Part shown: piece after piece, positions 38,100 to 47,810 of the stretch
Position numbering within the stretch: position 1 is the first letter of the stretch
How the letters are laid out: every line of letters starts with the position of its first letter
Assembly: GCA_027067955.1 (NCBI GenBank)
Contig: JAMOUW010000016.1
Location: 1 to 51,069, forward strand
Direction: 5' to 3'
Origin: Thermaceae bacterium
GTDB lineage: Bacteria > Deinococcota > Deinococci > Deinococcales > Marinithermaceae
DNA length: 51,069 nt
Translations under genes and position numbers: made by a program
Notes under the pieces: generated by a model
Told to the model about the DNA's origin: nothing
The model's database searches: none
What the model saw: the letters and a program-made list of their open reading frames with translations, nothing else

Positions 38100-38461
38100 G
38101 GCTCCGGCTGCTGCGGGAACGCTTTAGCGTGTGCAGCACGGCGCGGCTGCCTTCGGCGGACTGCAAACCGTTTAGCGCCGCGCTGCGCGACGCGGACGGC
38201 TACACCTGGGCGGGTCCCGAAGAGTGCGCCCCCGCGGCCGTCGAATGCCGGAAGGGCTGGCGCGCACTGGAGGTGGAAGGCCCCCTGCCCTTTGAACTGA
38301 CCGGCGTTCTGGCCACGCTAACCGCTCCGCTGGCGGAGGCCGGGGTATCCGTATTCGTCCTCTCCACCTGGGCCACCGACGTAATACTGTTCCCCGAAGA
38401 AAAGTTGGAAGGGGCGCTCCGCGCACTGGAAGACGCGGGCCACGCGATCGCACCGCTTTAG
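38096..38461 (+). CDS. ACT domain protein
   Basis: 121 residues, starting with the GTG that overlaps the alr stop. The second half has an ACT-like fold, with PFELTGVLATLTAPLAEAGVSVFVLSTWATDVILFPEEKLEGALRAL matching the amino-acid-sensing ACT proteins related to CASTOR. Such proteins often bind an amino acid; coupling to alr hints at an alanine or lysine link, but that is inference. Confidence 0.75.
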   Translation: MRLRLLRERFSVCSTARLPSADCKPFSAALRDADGYTWAGPEECAPAAVECRKGWRALEVEGPLPFELTGVLATLTAPLAEAGVSVFVLSTWATDVILFPEEKLEGALRALEDAGHAIAPL

Positions 38462-38492
38462 TTCGCGAGACCTCCCGGACAGAAAAGCCGGG

Positions 38493-39326
38493 TCACTCGA
38501 AGCGAACCTTTACCTCGCCACCCCAGCGCCCGAAGCTGTAAGCAACCCAGAGGGTTTGCCCCGCCCGCGGACGCAGCGGTCTGCCCAGGCTGCCCAGGCT
38601 GATGAGATCGCCCGCCCGCAAGGCCCCGCCGTTACGCGCCAAATCCTTGGCCAGCCAGATTACCGCGTTCAACGGATGGCCCAGAATGGCCTTGCCGGGC
38701 ACCTTCATCACCAGCGCACCGTCCACGCTCACGTACACCTGCATCTCGGCGAGCGCCCGGGCGAACTCGGGCGTGGCCTCTACCGGAATGGGGCGGCCCA
38801 GCACACCCAGCCGCGCCCCGACGTTGATGGCCGTTATCGTGGCGGCGGTGAGCGGTTCGCCCTTCTTGAGCATCAAATCGGGAAGCTCGATGAAGGGGAT
38901 TACCGCGTCCAGGTGCTCGAGCACCTCCTGCGGATTCCGCGCCCCGTTGATACCGGCGTCCCTGACCCTCACCATCAGGTCGGCCTCGGCGATGGGGACC
39001 GCGCCGAATTTGGCCGGTACAACCGCGTCACCATCCAACAACATGCGCCGCAGCAATACCCCGCGCAGCGGGTGGTCGACGCCGAACTTCTTCTGTACCG
39101 GCCTGCTGGTAAGCCCCACCTTGTACCCCACCGGCTCCCCGGCCAGGGGTATCAGTTGCTCCACGAAAGCCGCCTGGAAGTCCAGAGCCTCAGCGAGGGT
39201 ACGCACCTCGGGGGCCGGAGCCGGGGTTTTTCCCAGCCAGAACAGCGCCAGATCGGCGGGCGACAGCGCCAGCACCAGGGCCGATGCTAGCACCGCCATG
39301 AGTGCTACGATCTTTACGCGCACCAT
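38493..39326 (-). CDS. Hydratase/decarboxylase of the 2-keto-4-pentenoate hydratase (FAH) family with an N-terminal signal
   Basis: 277 residues. The catalytic part, from about 40, contains EPVGYKVGLTSRPVQKKFGVD and EADLMVRVRD, and FIELPD, marks of the MhpD/FAH-like group. The first 30 residues, VRVKIVALMAVLASALVLALS and onward, are a signal or membrane anchor, which is unusual for this family. AGGAGG lies 3 nt before ATG 39326 and 6 nt before the GTG at 39323; either could start. Convergent with the ACT gene. Confidence 0.75.
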   Translation of the reverse strand: MVRVKIVALMAVLASALVLALSPADLALFWLGKTPAPAPEVRTLAEALDFQAAFVEQLIPLAGEPVGYKVGLTSRPVQKKFGVDHPLRGVLLRRMLLDGDAVVPAKFGAVPIAEADLMVRVRDAGINGARNPQEVLEHLDAVIPFIELPDLMLKKGEPLTAATITAINVGARLGVLGRPIPVEATPEFARALAEMQVYVSVDGALVMKVPGKAILGHPLNAVIWLAKDLARNGGALRAGDLISLGSLGRPLRPRAGQTLWVAYSFGRWGGEVKVRFE

Positions 39327-39380
39327 ATTCCTCCTTCCATCATGTCTTGTATGTTTATACCATCAACCCCGGGGAGTCGC

Positions 39381-39725
39381 TCATGCTCTGTCCCCGCCCG
39401 GGGCATAGCGTTCGACCTCCACCTTTTCCAGGGTGACCAGGCCGCCCCCCAGGCGCTCACCCAGCCAGGGCAGAAAGCCGCGAATGCGCGCTTCCTCATC
39501 CACGAGCTCTATGACGATGGGCAGGTCTTCGGAAAGCCGCAGGATCGCGGCCGAGTGGATGCGGCTGCCGGCTCCAAAACCCATTATCCCCCGTAAAACC
39601 GTGGCCCCACGAATACCGCGCCGACGCGCCTCCTCGACGATCACAGCGTAGGCCGGGCGTCCGTGTATCTTGTCGCCCTCCCCCAGGAAGATCCGCGCTA
39701 GTACGGCCGTACCGTTCAACTGCAT
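39381..39725 (-). CDS. DUF190 protein linked to CrcB
   Basis: 114 residues: LNGTAVLARIFLGEGDKIHGRPAYAVIVEEARRRGIRGATVLRGIMGFG, a strong match to DUF190, often encoded beside crcB. It has a ferredoxin-like fold in known structures; its part in fluoride resistance is not established. GGGGAGG precedes the ATG. It follows crcB by 12 bp. Confidence 0.82.
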   Translation of the reverse strand: MQLNGTAVLARIFLGEGDKIHGRPAYAVIVEEARRRGIRGATVLRGIMGFGAGSRIHSAAILRLSEDLPIVIELVDEEARIRGFLPWLGERLGGGLVTLEKVEVERYAPGGDRA

Positions 39726-39737
39726 CTCCGCCTCCCC

Positions 39738-40118
39738 TCAGGCACCTCTGAGTATGCTCACCGCCGCCATGCCAAACGCAACCAGCAGCACCCCGGCCAC
39801 GAGATTGATGCCCGTATACGCAAGCGCCTCGGCACCCTGCCCCGACCGCAGCAGCTCGAGCGCTTCGAACGCGAAGGTGGAAAATGTAGTGAACGCCCCG
39901 AGGAATCCCACCGCAACGAACAACCTGAGCTCACCGGTCCAACCGCCCAGCAAACTGGCCTTGATTACGAAACCCAGCAGAAAGCTGCCGATCAAATTCA
40001 CCCCTACCGTACCCCAGGGAAAAGAAGAACCGGCCCAGCTCTGCAGCCAGCCGGCCACCAAATAACGCCCCAGCGCGCCGAGCGCACCTCCCGCCATTAC
40101 CCACAACCAGCGCTCCAC
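39738..40118 (-). CDS. crcB: Fluoride channel CrcB (Fluc)
   Basis: 126-residue, four-helix dimeric fluoride exporter. GGALGALGRYLVAGWLQ (10-26), FPWGTVGVNLIGSFLLGF (33-51) and GFLGAFTTFSTFAFE (72-86) are the family signature. The GTG start at 40118 has TATACT 7 nt upstream and no ribosome binding site. No fluoride riboswitch precedes it, as the transcript would be nearly leaderless. Confidence 0.93.
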   Translation of the reverse strand: MERWLWVMAGGALGALGRYLVAGWLQSWAGSSFPWGTVGVNLIGSFLLGFVIKASLLGGWTGELRLFVAVGFLGAFTTFSTFAFEALELLRSGQGAEALAYTGINLVAGVLLVAFGMAAVSILRGA

Positions 40119-40125
40119 GCTAAGA

Positions 40126-40131
40126 AGTATA
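40126..40131 (-). promoter_or_regulatory. -10 element of a near-leaderless crcB promoter
   Basis: TATACT (minus strand) ends 7 nt before the GTG at 40118. Confidence 0.55.
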
Positions 40132-40202
40132 TCCCGATAGCATTTTAATCACTCAAGCAACACCCCCAAATGAGGGTATCGTTCATTACCACGGCATCCT
40201 AT

Positions 40203-40218
40203 ATTTTATTAGTAAAAT
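40203..40218. promoter_or_regulatory. AT-rich inverted repeat upstream of the pilin operon
   Basis: ATTTTA-TTAG-TAAAAT, a perfect 6-bp stem 86 bp before the comZ-like start and 71 bp before crcB reads the other way. This is the most AT-rich spot of the region and a possible operator or DNA-bending site. Confidence 0.4.
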
Positions 40219-40304
40219 GAGCTGACGTGAATGTATGCAGTGCCTGATCACGGTGTGCTTTGCCGCATCGCATGGCTTCTATTGGCGAAACCGGAGGCAT
40301 CGGC

Positions 40305-42686
40305 ATGAAGGAATCTAGCGGGATTGCTTTGGTGGTAACACTAATGCTGGCGCTGCTGCTTTTCCTGGCGATAATAGCCGTCAGCAGCAGCATTTCACTC
40401 TCGGGAAAAAGGGTGACGTCCAACCAAAAAGCAGCGCTGGAGGCGCAATACGCCGCCGAATCGGGTCTGGCCCTGGCGGCTACCAGGTTGAACGCCATTG
40501 GCGGCGAACTCGAAGACTTCATCAAGAACCGCAGCGACTTCAAGATGCCGGCGAGCACTGACTGGATCTCCCTCCGCTCTTACCTGCAACTGTTCTGCGG
40601 CCTAACCACCGACACCGGCAATCCCGCCTACGTGCCGACCAGCAAACCGCCTCTGGGGTCCGTTATCTGCAACGCCGACCAGAGCCTGATCAGCTGGACC
40701 AACCCGAACGACGCCCCTTACAAGATCTTCCTGGACGGCCATATCAACCCGAGCCGTTATCCGCCCGGTTCATCGCCCACCTCTTTCTGGCGGGAACGCC
40801 TGGGGCCGCTTACCGCCAACCGGATCATCAAGAGCTCCGGAAAAAGCTATACGCGCTACAGCGTATCTTTCGGTTTAGTTCCCTGGCGCGCCGAAGTGCT
40901 ACCTAACGGAACCATCCGGCTCATATTCAGGTCCGCGCCAACGGTATCGAGCGGATACCTGACTGGCAACGGCGGGGATCTCGCCCGACACAAGATTGAG
41001 AAGGAGTTCGGCGGCGAGCTGCGCGTGGACCTGCGACCGCCTAGCTTCTCTCATTTCATGCTCTTCACCAATTATCAGCGCTCGGGGGCGGCGCGGTATG
41101 CCGACCGCGTGTATTTTTACAGCGGCAGCCTCTTCGACGGTCCCGTACACACCAACGAAAAGTTCAACTTTACCGGCGAACCCTGGTTCGGGGACACCGT
41201 TACCAGCGTGGGCTGCGAGGTGGAAACCGCCAATAAGGACGGCTGCCGGTCCAAGGAACCCGGTTACTACTACTGGGATACCACCCTGCAGACGGACATC
41301 GAAGTGTCACCGCCAATAGATCCCATACCGGCCAGCTGGGCCGATCCCGCGTTCGAGGCAGGGCATTACTGGAACAAAGAATATATAGCTTTGCCCAGGA
41401 CCAGCAAGGATCAGTACTACGGAGCCACCCACGGTGGCATCTTCATCGAAGACCCCGACACCACCGCCAGCGCCGGTGACATCAACGTAGTCGCCCTGAC
41501 CATCAGCACCGACGTGGTCGGCGGCGTGAAATATCAATTTATACAGGTCCACGGTCGCCGCAACGTGGGTACCCGAACCACCCCCGGACACTGCGCTCCC
41601 AAGGCCCCTCCTTCCGGCTCACCGGGTTCCCCTTCCCCGCCGCCCGCCCCCGGCGGACCCGCGGTCCGGCACCGCACCCCGCCGCCGGAGTTCGCCCTGC
41701 TTTTTGCCGCCCGGTTGGGTGCGCCCGGCCCCGGCCGCGCTCTGGCCGGGTTGCTGGAGCTGTACCGGACCCCACCCGTTTTCGCCCAGGTCTCGGGAGA
41801 CCCGGACAACTGCCCCCCGGGGCAGGTATGGGTTCCGCCGAAAACCGAACCTGAACTAGAATGGTTCTCTTACTCCTACCGGATAGACAAGCTCGGTACG
41901 ATCGAGCGCAACGACGGCTCTGGCTGGCACCGCGTGGGCGGCAATTTCAACGGCGTCGTCTACGTGGGCAAGAGGGTGCCTGGAGGAGAAACCTCTTCCT
42001 TCAGGCTGCAGGGAGGCGGGCGCTCCCGACCCCAAAGCCAGCCCGAAAGCTGGCGGGCGCACAGCCCCAGAAAGCCGGTTTCCAGCCCCGCGCGCTGCTC
42101 CGGGGTGACGGCTGCCGACGGCGGCAAGTACAAGTGCATCGAACCCTCGATCGCGCACTTCATGCAGATCACCTTCGTGGGCAAGGACATCTCCCTGAAC
42201 CGCGACCTGACCTATGAAGACCGCCCCTGCACGTCCGCTCCCGAACGGCGCCGGGACGGTTCGGTGGAGCCCGCCAAATGCCCCGGCACCAACGCTCGCA
42301 ACGTGCTGGGCATCTATTCTGACAAGGGCTCCATCATCATCGAACACAATGCGCCCAGCAACATGCATATCGACGGCGTCTTGATGGCGGCAACCAAGAG
42401 CGTTTTTTTTAGAAAGTGGAAGGACGGCCCGCCAAAAGGATATCTCTACCTGACCGGCGGCCTGATCGAAAACTGGTACGGCAACTTTGGCAAGCTCAAA
42501 CCGGATCTGACGATACGCAACGGCTACGGGCGCAAGTTTACCTACGACCCCCGCATGCGCGACAACGGCCTGGTGCCGCCGTACTTTCCCACCTTCAACG
42601 GCATGCTGCCCTGGAGGAGCGACGCCAGGTACGTCGGCCCCACCAGCGGCTCGTCCGGATTCTGGAAACCCGTCAAAGGACCATGA
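40305..42686 (+). CDS. PilX/ComZ-like large minor pseudopilin
   Basis: 793 residues. The N-terminus is a prepilin-like helix (GIALVVTLMLALLLFLAIIAVSS), followed by QAALEAQ-like QKAALEAQYAAESGLAL, the PilX mark. The large C-terminal part (DUF4900-like) fits ComZ of Thermus, which sits at the pilus tip and binds DNA during uptake. Residues about 430-540 are proline-rich and low complexity, and cysteines are scattered. Start 40305 has GGAGG 7 nt upstream; an earlier in-frame start lacks this. Coupled to the next pilin by ATGA. Confidence 0.78.
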   Translation: MKESSGIALVVTLMLALLLFLAIIAVSSSISLSGKRVTSNQKAALEAQYAAESGLALAATRLNAIGGELEDFIKNRSDFKMPASTDWISLRSYLQLFCGLTTDTGNPAYVPTSKPPLGSVICNADQSLISWTNPNDAPYKIFLDGHINPSRYPPGSSPTSFWRERLGPLTANRIIKSSGKSYTRYSVSFGLVPWRAEVLPNGTIRLIFRSAPTVSSGYLTGNGGDLARHKIEKEFGGELRVDLRPPSFSHFMLFTNYQRSGAARYADRVYFYSGSLFDGPVHTNEKFNFTGEPWFGDTVTSVGCEVETANKDGCRSKEPGYYYWDTTLQTDIEVSPPIDPIPASWADPAFEAGHYWNKEYIALPRTSKDQYYGATHGGIFIEDPDTTASAGDINVVALTISTDVVGGVKYQFIQVHGRRNVGTRTTPGHCAPKAPPSGSPGSPSPPPAPGGPAVRHRTPPPEFALLFAARLGAPGPGRALAGLLELYRTPPVFAQVSGDPDNCPPGQVWVPPKTEPELEWFSYSYRIDKLGTIERNDGSGWHRVGGNFNGVVYVGKRVPGGETSSFRLQGGGRSRPQSQPESWRAHSPRKPVSSPARCSGVTAADGGKYKCIEPSIAHFMQITFVGKDISLNRDLTYEDRPCTSAPERRRDGSVEPAKCPGTNARNVLGIYSDKGSIIIEHNAPSNMHIDGVLMAATKSVFFRKWKDGPPKGYLYLTGGLIENWYGNFGKLKPDLTIRNGYGRKFTYDPRMRDNGLVPPYFPTFNGMLPWRSDARYVGPTSGSSGFWKPVKGP

Positions 42687-43126
42687 TGCAAAGAAGTGGA
42701 TTTTCGCTCACCGAACTTTTGCTCGTTCTGGCTATTCTCGGCGTAGTTCTCGCCACCGGCTACGTTTCCCTCAACCCCCTGGTGAAGCGCAGCCGCATCG
42801 GTGAGGCCGCAGCTGCCGTAGCCGGTTCGCTGCAACGCGCCCGCAGTTACGCTCAGCGCTCCAACCTGGCGGCAAGCTGGGTGCGCACGGGAACCGCCAC
42901 ATACCGCCTGACCCTGGGGACGGAGACGATCGACGCCAAACTGCCCGCCGGATTGAGCTTCGTGCAGCCCCCCGTAGGTAGCGGCGTCAGCTACTCTGCC
43001 CCCTATGGCGAAATCGACGCCGTTCCCCATCGCATTACCATCCGCGGCAACGGCTTTGAAGCGGACGTCCGCATAGTGGGGGTTACCGGCAAGGTCATTC
43101 GCTCGAGCGTTAGGAAGGCGCCATGA
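42683..43126 (+). CDS. GspH/FimT-type pseudopilin
   Basis: 147 residues starting with a class III signal: RSGFSLTELLLVLAILGVVLATGY, where cleavage follows the glycine and E sits at +5. Then GEAAAAVAGSLQRARSYAQRSN, typical of FimT. The ATG overlaps the upstream stop (ATGA). Minor pilin, probably part of the DNA-uptake or type IV pilus tip. Confidence 0.85.
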   Translation: MMQRSGFSLTELLLVLAILGVVLATGYVSLNPLVKRSRIGEAAAAVAGSLQRARSYAQRSNLAASWVRTGTATYRLTLGTETIDAKLPAGLSFVQPPVGSGVSYSAPYGEIDAVPHRITIRGNGFEADVRIVGVTGKVIRSSVRKAP

Positions 43127-43563
43127 ACAAGACTTTTGGATTTTCGCTCATCGAAGCCATAATCGCTACGGTGCTCCTGGGTGTCCTGCTGGCCGCCGTT
43201 CTCGGCCCCATCGGCGGGTTGTTCAAGATCAGCAAAAGCAACCAGCAAACCCTGGGTAACACAACCCTGGCCCACCAGGTAGCCGAACGTATCGTGAAAT
43301 CCTGGGAAGATCCCGCCAAATTCTCCGGCGGCTGCCTGGACCTCGTCTCCGAACCGCTGCCCGCCGGGGTGAGGGTCGCGGTGCAGGATCTGGACGCCTA
43401 CGCCACCCCCGTTTCCATGCCGCAGCCGCTCAGCAACTGTCCGGGAACCACCTCGAGCGCGCCCATGCGGCGCGTGCTCATCACGGCCGCAAACGGGGGG
43501 CCGGTCGTGGAGGTAACCATGGACGTGGCCAAACCATTCGTCGCCGGAGGTGGTGGGCCTTGA
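43123..43563 (+). CDS. PilV-like minor pseudopilin
   Basis: 146 residues with the prepilin signal FGFSLIEAIIATVLLGVLLAAVLG. A PilV-like globular domain follows (QVAERIVKSWEDPAKFSGGCLD). The ATG overlaps the previous stop by 4 bp. Member of the four-gene pilin operon. Confidence 0.82.
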   Translation: MNKTFGFSLIEAIIATVLLGVLLAAVLGPIGGLFKISKSNQQTLGNTTLAHQVAERIVKSWEDPAKFSGGCLDLVSEPLPAGVRVAVQDLDAYATPVSMPQPLSNCPGTTSSAPMRRVLITAANGGPVVEVTMDVAKPFVAGGGGP

Positions 43564-44348
43564 GGCGAAGCAAACTGGCATTCACCCTGCTGGAAGTGGT
43601 GGTGACCCTGGCCATACTTGGCGTTCTCAGCCTGATATTCGTGCGCATCTTTTCATCCACATTTGACGCCACCGACAGCATCAGTGTCCGGAACGAGCTC
43701 CTGCACGAAGCGCAGATAGCAGAGCAGGTGATAGCCAGCAAGGCCAAGCTGGCCTGGTACGTTTACCCGCCCGGCGCCACTATCAAGATGAACAACGGTA
43801 AGACGACGGCCAACGCGCTCGCGGGATCGCACTACTGGACCGTAGGTGGAGGAGCCGACCAGCCCTTCCTGGCGCTGGTTCTCCCTCCCGAGAACCCGCG
43901 CCTGAGCTGCGCCACCGACAATGAAGGTTGCTTCCGGTTCTACGCCTACTATGCCTTTCCGCGCAGCTACTATCTGGACCCCAATGTCATCGCGCCGACG
44001 AGCAGCCAGCGCCTCGACCCCGACCCCCGCAACGACGACACCTGGGTAATAATGGAATTCAGAACCGCTCTCAAGGGTTTCAGCCCCGATGCTTCATGCA
44101 GCAACATACCGCTGCCCGACGGGGGGCTTGCTGGCGGCGGCCGGCTGCTGGTCGAATACGTGCAACCCCAAAGCACAACGCCGGGGTACTCCATATTTAC
44201 CGTCAAACCCGATGGTTCCGTCGAACTGCGCCTGCGCATGCTCAAACGCACCCGGAAACGAGTGGTACGGGTGCCGCCACCAAACCGGCCGCCGCTGACG
44301 TTAAAAGCCGCCCCTCGCAACCTGCGCATTGGTTGCAGCACCCCTTGA
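43560..44348 (+). CDS. PilW-like minor pseudopilin
   Basis: 262 residues with the signal KLAFTLLEVVVTLAILGVLSL (alanine in place of the usual glycine before F, E at +5). The middle part is typical of PilW (ELLHEAQIAEQVIASKAKLAWYVYPPGA). Start TTG overlaps the previous stop (TTGA). The C-terminus ends in basic residues. Confidence 0.8.
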   Translation: MRRSKLAFTLLEVVVTLAILGVLSLIFVRIFSSTFDATDSISVRNELLHEAQIAEQVIASKAKLAWYVYPPGATIKMNNGKTTANALAGSHYWTVGGGADQPFLALVLPPENPRLSCATDNEGCFRFYAYYAFPRSYYLDPNVIAPTSSQRLDPDPRNDDTWVIMEFRTALKGFSPDASCSNIPLPDGGLAGGGRLLVEYVQPQSTTPGYSIFTVKPDGSVELRLRMLKRTRKRVVRVPPPNRPPLTLKAAPRNLRIGCSTP

Positions 44349-44387
44349 CATCGCGCTTGCATAACCTCCGAGCAATCCCTAGAGTAG

Positions 44388-45551
<1,164 letters not shown>

Positions 45552-45554
<3 letters not shown>

Positions 45555-45628
45555 ACTGAACTCCCGGTATGGGAACGCCCCGGGGTACCGACAAAAGCAC
45601 GCCCCGCGGGGCGTATTTTTTTGTACCG
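45552..45628 (+). promoter_or_regulatory. uraA leader with promoter, terminator and alternative hairpins
   Basis: TAAACT (45552-45557) overlaps the tgt stop and could be the -10. ACGCCCC-GC-GGGGCGT (45599-45614) followed by seven T is a full intrinsic terminator, 22 bp before AGGAGG. ACGCCCC also occurs at 45575-45581, and CGGTA (45565-45569) can pair with either TACCG at 45586-45590 or 45624-45628. Since no promoter lies after the terminator, uraA must be read through it, so premature termination is probably controlled. Confidence 0.6.
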
Positions 45629-45643
45629 CCAGGAGGAACGGCC

Positions 45644-46867
45644 ATGGAAAAAAGTGCTCCTAACAAGTGGGTATTGGGTTTGCAACATACGGTCGCCATG
45701 TTTGGGGCCACGGTGCTGGTGCCGCTGCTAACCGGCCTGAACCCTTCGGTAGCGCTGGTAAGCGCGGGCGCAGGTACGCTGCTCTTTCACCTGATTACCG
45801 GCGGGCGGGTGCCGGTATTCCTGGGCTCTAGCTTCGCCTTCATAGCGCCCATGGTGGCGGCCAGCAAAGCAGGATTCTCCATCGGCGCCATCGGCGGGGG
45901 CATCGTAGCCGCCGGTCTGATATACGCCCTCATGGCGGCCCTGGTAACGGCCATCGGCTCCGAGCGGGTGCGCCTGGTCTTCCCCCCGGTGGTCACCGGT
46001 CCGGTCATCGTCGTGATTGGCCTTACGCTTGCCCCCGTAGCCATAGATATGGCCGCAAAGGGCTGGTTGCTGGCCATCGTCACCCTTACGGCCGCCATCG
46101 TGGCGGCGGTGTTTTTCCACGGCCTGTTCAAGATGCTGCCCATCCTGGTGGGCGTCGCCGCCGGATACATCGTCGCCCTCCTGACCGGCGCGGTAGACCT
46201 TTCCCCGCTGCGGGAGGCGGCCTGGGTGGGGCTGCCGGCCTTTACCTGGGCCCGGTTCGAACCGGGCGCGGTGTTCCTCATCGCACCGGTAGCCTTCGTA
46301 ACCGTAATGGAGCACATCGGCGACATCCTCACCAACGGCCGTGTGGTCGGCAAGGACTTTTTTGAAAAACCGGGCCTGCACCGCACCCTCCTCGGCGACG
46401 GCGCGGCCACGGCTCTGGCCGGCCTTATCGGCGGACCCGCAAACACCACATATTCGGAAAACACCGGCGTGCTCGCGGTAACCAGGGTTTACGATCCGGC
46501 AATACTGCGCATCGCCGCCGGCTTCGCCATCCTGTTGGGATTCAGCCCCAAACTGGCGGCGGTACTGCAAACGCTGCCGGTAGGCGTACTGGGGGGAATA
46601 TCGATCCTGCTCTTCGGCATGATCGCCAGCGTGGGCATCCGCACCCTGGCGGAGTCGCAGATAGACTTCACCCACTCGCGCAACATGATCGTGGTGGCGC
46701 TCATCCTGGTCCTCGGTCTGGGCGGGGCCGTGGCCGACCTGGGCACGATCACGGTGGCGGGAGCCGAGGTGCCGCTGCAGGCGAGCGGAATGGCGCTTGC
46801 GGCCCTGGTGGGCGTTGTGGTTAATCTGCTGCTTCCGGCCGAAATCGATAGCGACCCGGATATTTAA
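45644..46867 (+). CDS. uraA: Uracil/xanthine permease (UraA/NCS2 family)
   Basis: 407 residues with about 12-14 helices. [21 protein letters not shown] (residues 10-30) and the anti-parallel strand segments [12 protein letters not shown] and [18 protein letters not shown] match the family; the last contains the substrate motif. Uracil is the best guess but xanthine is possible. ATG 45644 with AGGAGG 7 nt upstream. Confidence 0.88.
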   Translation: MEKSAPNKWVLGLQHTVAMFGATVLVPLLTGLNPSVALVSAGAGTLLFHLITGGRVPVFLGSSFAFIAPMVAASKAGFSIGAIGGGIVAAGLIYALMAALVTAIGSERVRLVFPPVVTGPVIVVIGLTLAPVAIDMAAKGWLLAIVTLTAAIVAAVFFHGLFKMLPILVGVAAGYIVALLTGAVDLSPLREAAWVGLPAFTWARFEPGAVFLIAPVAFVTVMEHIGDILTNGRVVGKDFFEKPGLHRTLLGDGAATALAGLIGGPANTTYSENTGVLAVTRVYDPAILRIAAGFAILLGFSPKLAAVLQTLPVGVLGGISILLFGMIASVGIRTLAESQIDFTHSRNMIVVALILVLGLGGAVADLGTITVAGAEVPLQASGMALAALVGVVVNLLLPAEIDSDPDI

Positions 46868-46889
46868 CAGTGATTTTAAGCGGAATTGG

Positions 46890-46895
46890 TATTCT
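46890..46895 (+). promoter_or_regulatory. Extended -10 promoter for the DUF533 gene
   Basis: TGG-TATTCT (TG at 46887-46888) fits an extended -10. Transcription would start near 46902, and the leader contains AAAGG 6 nt before the ATG at 46934. Confidence 0.5.
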
Positions 46896-46933
46896 ATGGT
46901 GTAAGCGTAATGCGTCTTGCAGAAAGGATGGAT

Positions 46934-47749
46934 ATGGCTGGATTCACTGATGTCCTGGGTTCTCTCCTCGAAAGTCAGCTTTCCGGCAACGCCGGAGAAA
47001 AGCTCAAACGCACTCTCGGCAAAGCCGATCAGAGTGGTGGTCTGGAACAATTGCTGGGCCAGATGATGGGAGCTTCTCCAAACGGCGGTTCCGGCGGCGG
47101 GCTCGCTGGCATGCTTGGCCAGCTCATGGGCGGCGGCCGCTCGGCTGGCGGGCTTGCGGGAATGCTGGGGCAGCTGATGGGCGGTGGCCGTGCAGGCGGA
47201 GGGCTGAATACGGGGGCGCTGGAGGCCCTGGCGGGCCAGCTCCTGGGTGGCGGCCGCGCCAGCAGCCGCGACCTCGGCGGCGGCCTCATGGCCCTGCTGG
47301 GCAGCCTGGCCATGGGAGCGCTCTCCCACGGCGGCCAAACTCCCAAGCGCGTTCCCATCGGATTGCGTGCGCCGCAAACCCCCGAGGAAGAAGCCGAACT
47401 AGAAAGCGCATCCCAGGTTGTCCTGATGGCCATGATCAACGCCGCCAAAGCCGACGGGCGCATTGATCCCGAAGAGGCCGAGCGCATCGTGGGCCAGCTT
47501 GACAAGATGGGCGCAGATCAGAAGGTGCGCGACTTCGTCTATCGCGAAATGGCCGGCCCCCTCGACACGAGCCAGATGGTGAAGGTGGCACGGGGCAACC
47601 CCGAGCTGGCCGCCCAGATATACGCCGCCTCCTTGCTCGCGGTTGAGGTAGATACCGCGGCGGAAAACCGCTATCTGCAGGATTTACAGCGGGCCCTGGG
47701 GCTCCCGGAGCAGGTGGCCGCGCGCATCGAACAAACCTTGCGGGCCTAA
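46934..47749 (+). CDS. DUF533 (TerB-like) protein
   Basis: 271 residues. The C-terminal half has TerB-like helices: SASQVVLMAMINAAKADGRIDPEEAERIVGQL. The N-terminal half is glycine-rich, with GGLAGMLGQLMGGGR repeated after 17 residues (a 51-bp DNA period, 47099-47191). An ATG at 46928 is also possible but is touched by AAAGG; 46934 is better spaced. Function unknown. Confidence 0.75.
   Translation: MAGFTDVLGSLLESQLSGNAGEKLKRTLGKADQSGGLEQLLGQMMGASPNGGSGGGLAGMLGQLMGGGRSAGGLAGMLGQLMGGGRAGGGLNTGALEALAGQLLGGGRASSRDLGGGLMALLGSLAMGALSHGGQTPKRVPIGLRAPQTPEEEAELESASQVVLMAMINAAKADGRIDPEEAERIVGQLDKMGADQKVRDFVYREMAGPLDTSQMVKVARGNPELAAQIYAASLLAVEVDTAAENRYLQDLQRALGLPEQVAARIEQTLRA
47099..47191 (+). repeat. 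In-frame 51-bp repeat in the DUF533 gene
   Basis: Two units of about 42 bp, at 47099-47140 and 47150-47191, encode GLAGMLGQLMGGGR in both. They differ mostly at third positions, so the repeat is old and kept by the protein. Confidence 0.8.
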
Positions 47750-47768
47750 GATTTTCAGCCCGCGACAA

Positions 47769-47794
47769 AAAGGGAGGCGCCTGCGCCTCCCTTT
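47769..47794. terminator. Bidirectional terminator between the DUF533 and TPR genes
   Basis: AAAGGGAGGCGC-CT-GCGCCTCCCTTT, a perfect 12-bp stem flanked by A and T runs on either side. It serves both converging genes. Confidence 0.85.
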
Positions 47795-47810
47795 ACCATT
47801 GCCGTCAAAG

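Noticed and set aside
40119-40304. A fluoride riboswitch for crcB
   Set aside because: crcB has TATACT 7 nt before its start, leaving no room, and no fluoride aptamer sequence is seen.
41541-41800. A frameshift in the ComZ-like gene at the proline-rich stretch
   Set aside because: Third positions stay GC-rich in the same frame throughout, so a real low-complexity linker is more likely.
44345-44350. TTGACA as the -35 of tgt
   Set aside because: No -10 is found at 16-18 bp; the nearest TAGAGT is 29 bp away.
45728-47377. A 549-residue open frame opposite uraA and the DUF533 gene
   Set aside because: It crosses two clearly coding genes and the intergenic gap between them; composition is that of an antisense shadow.
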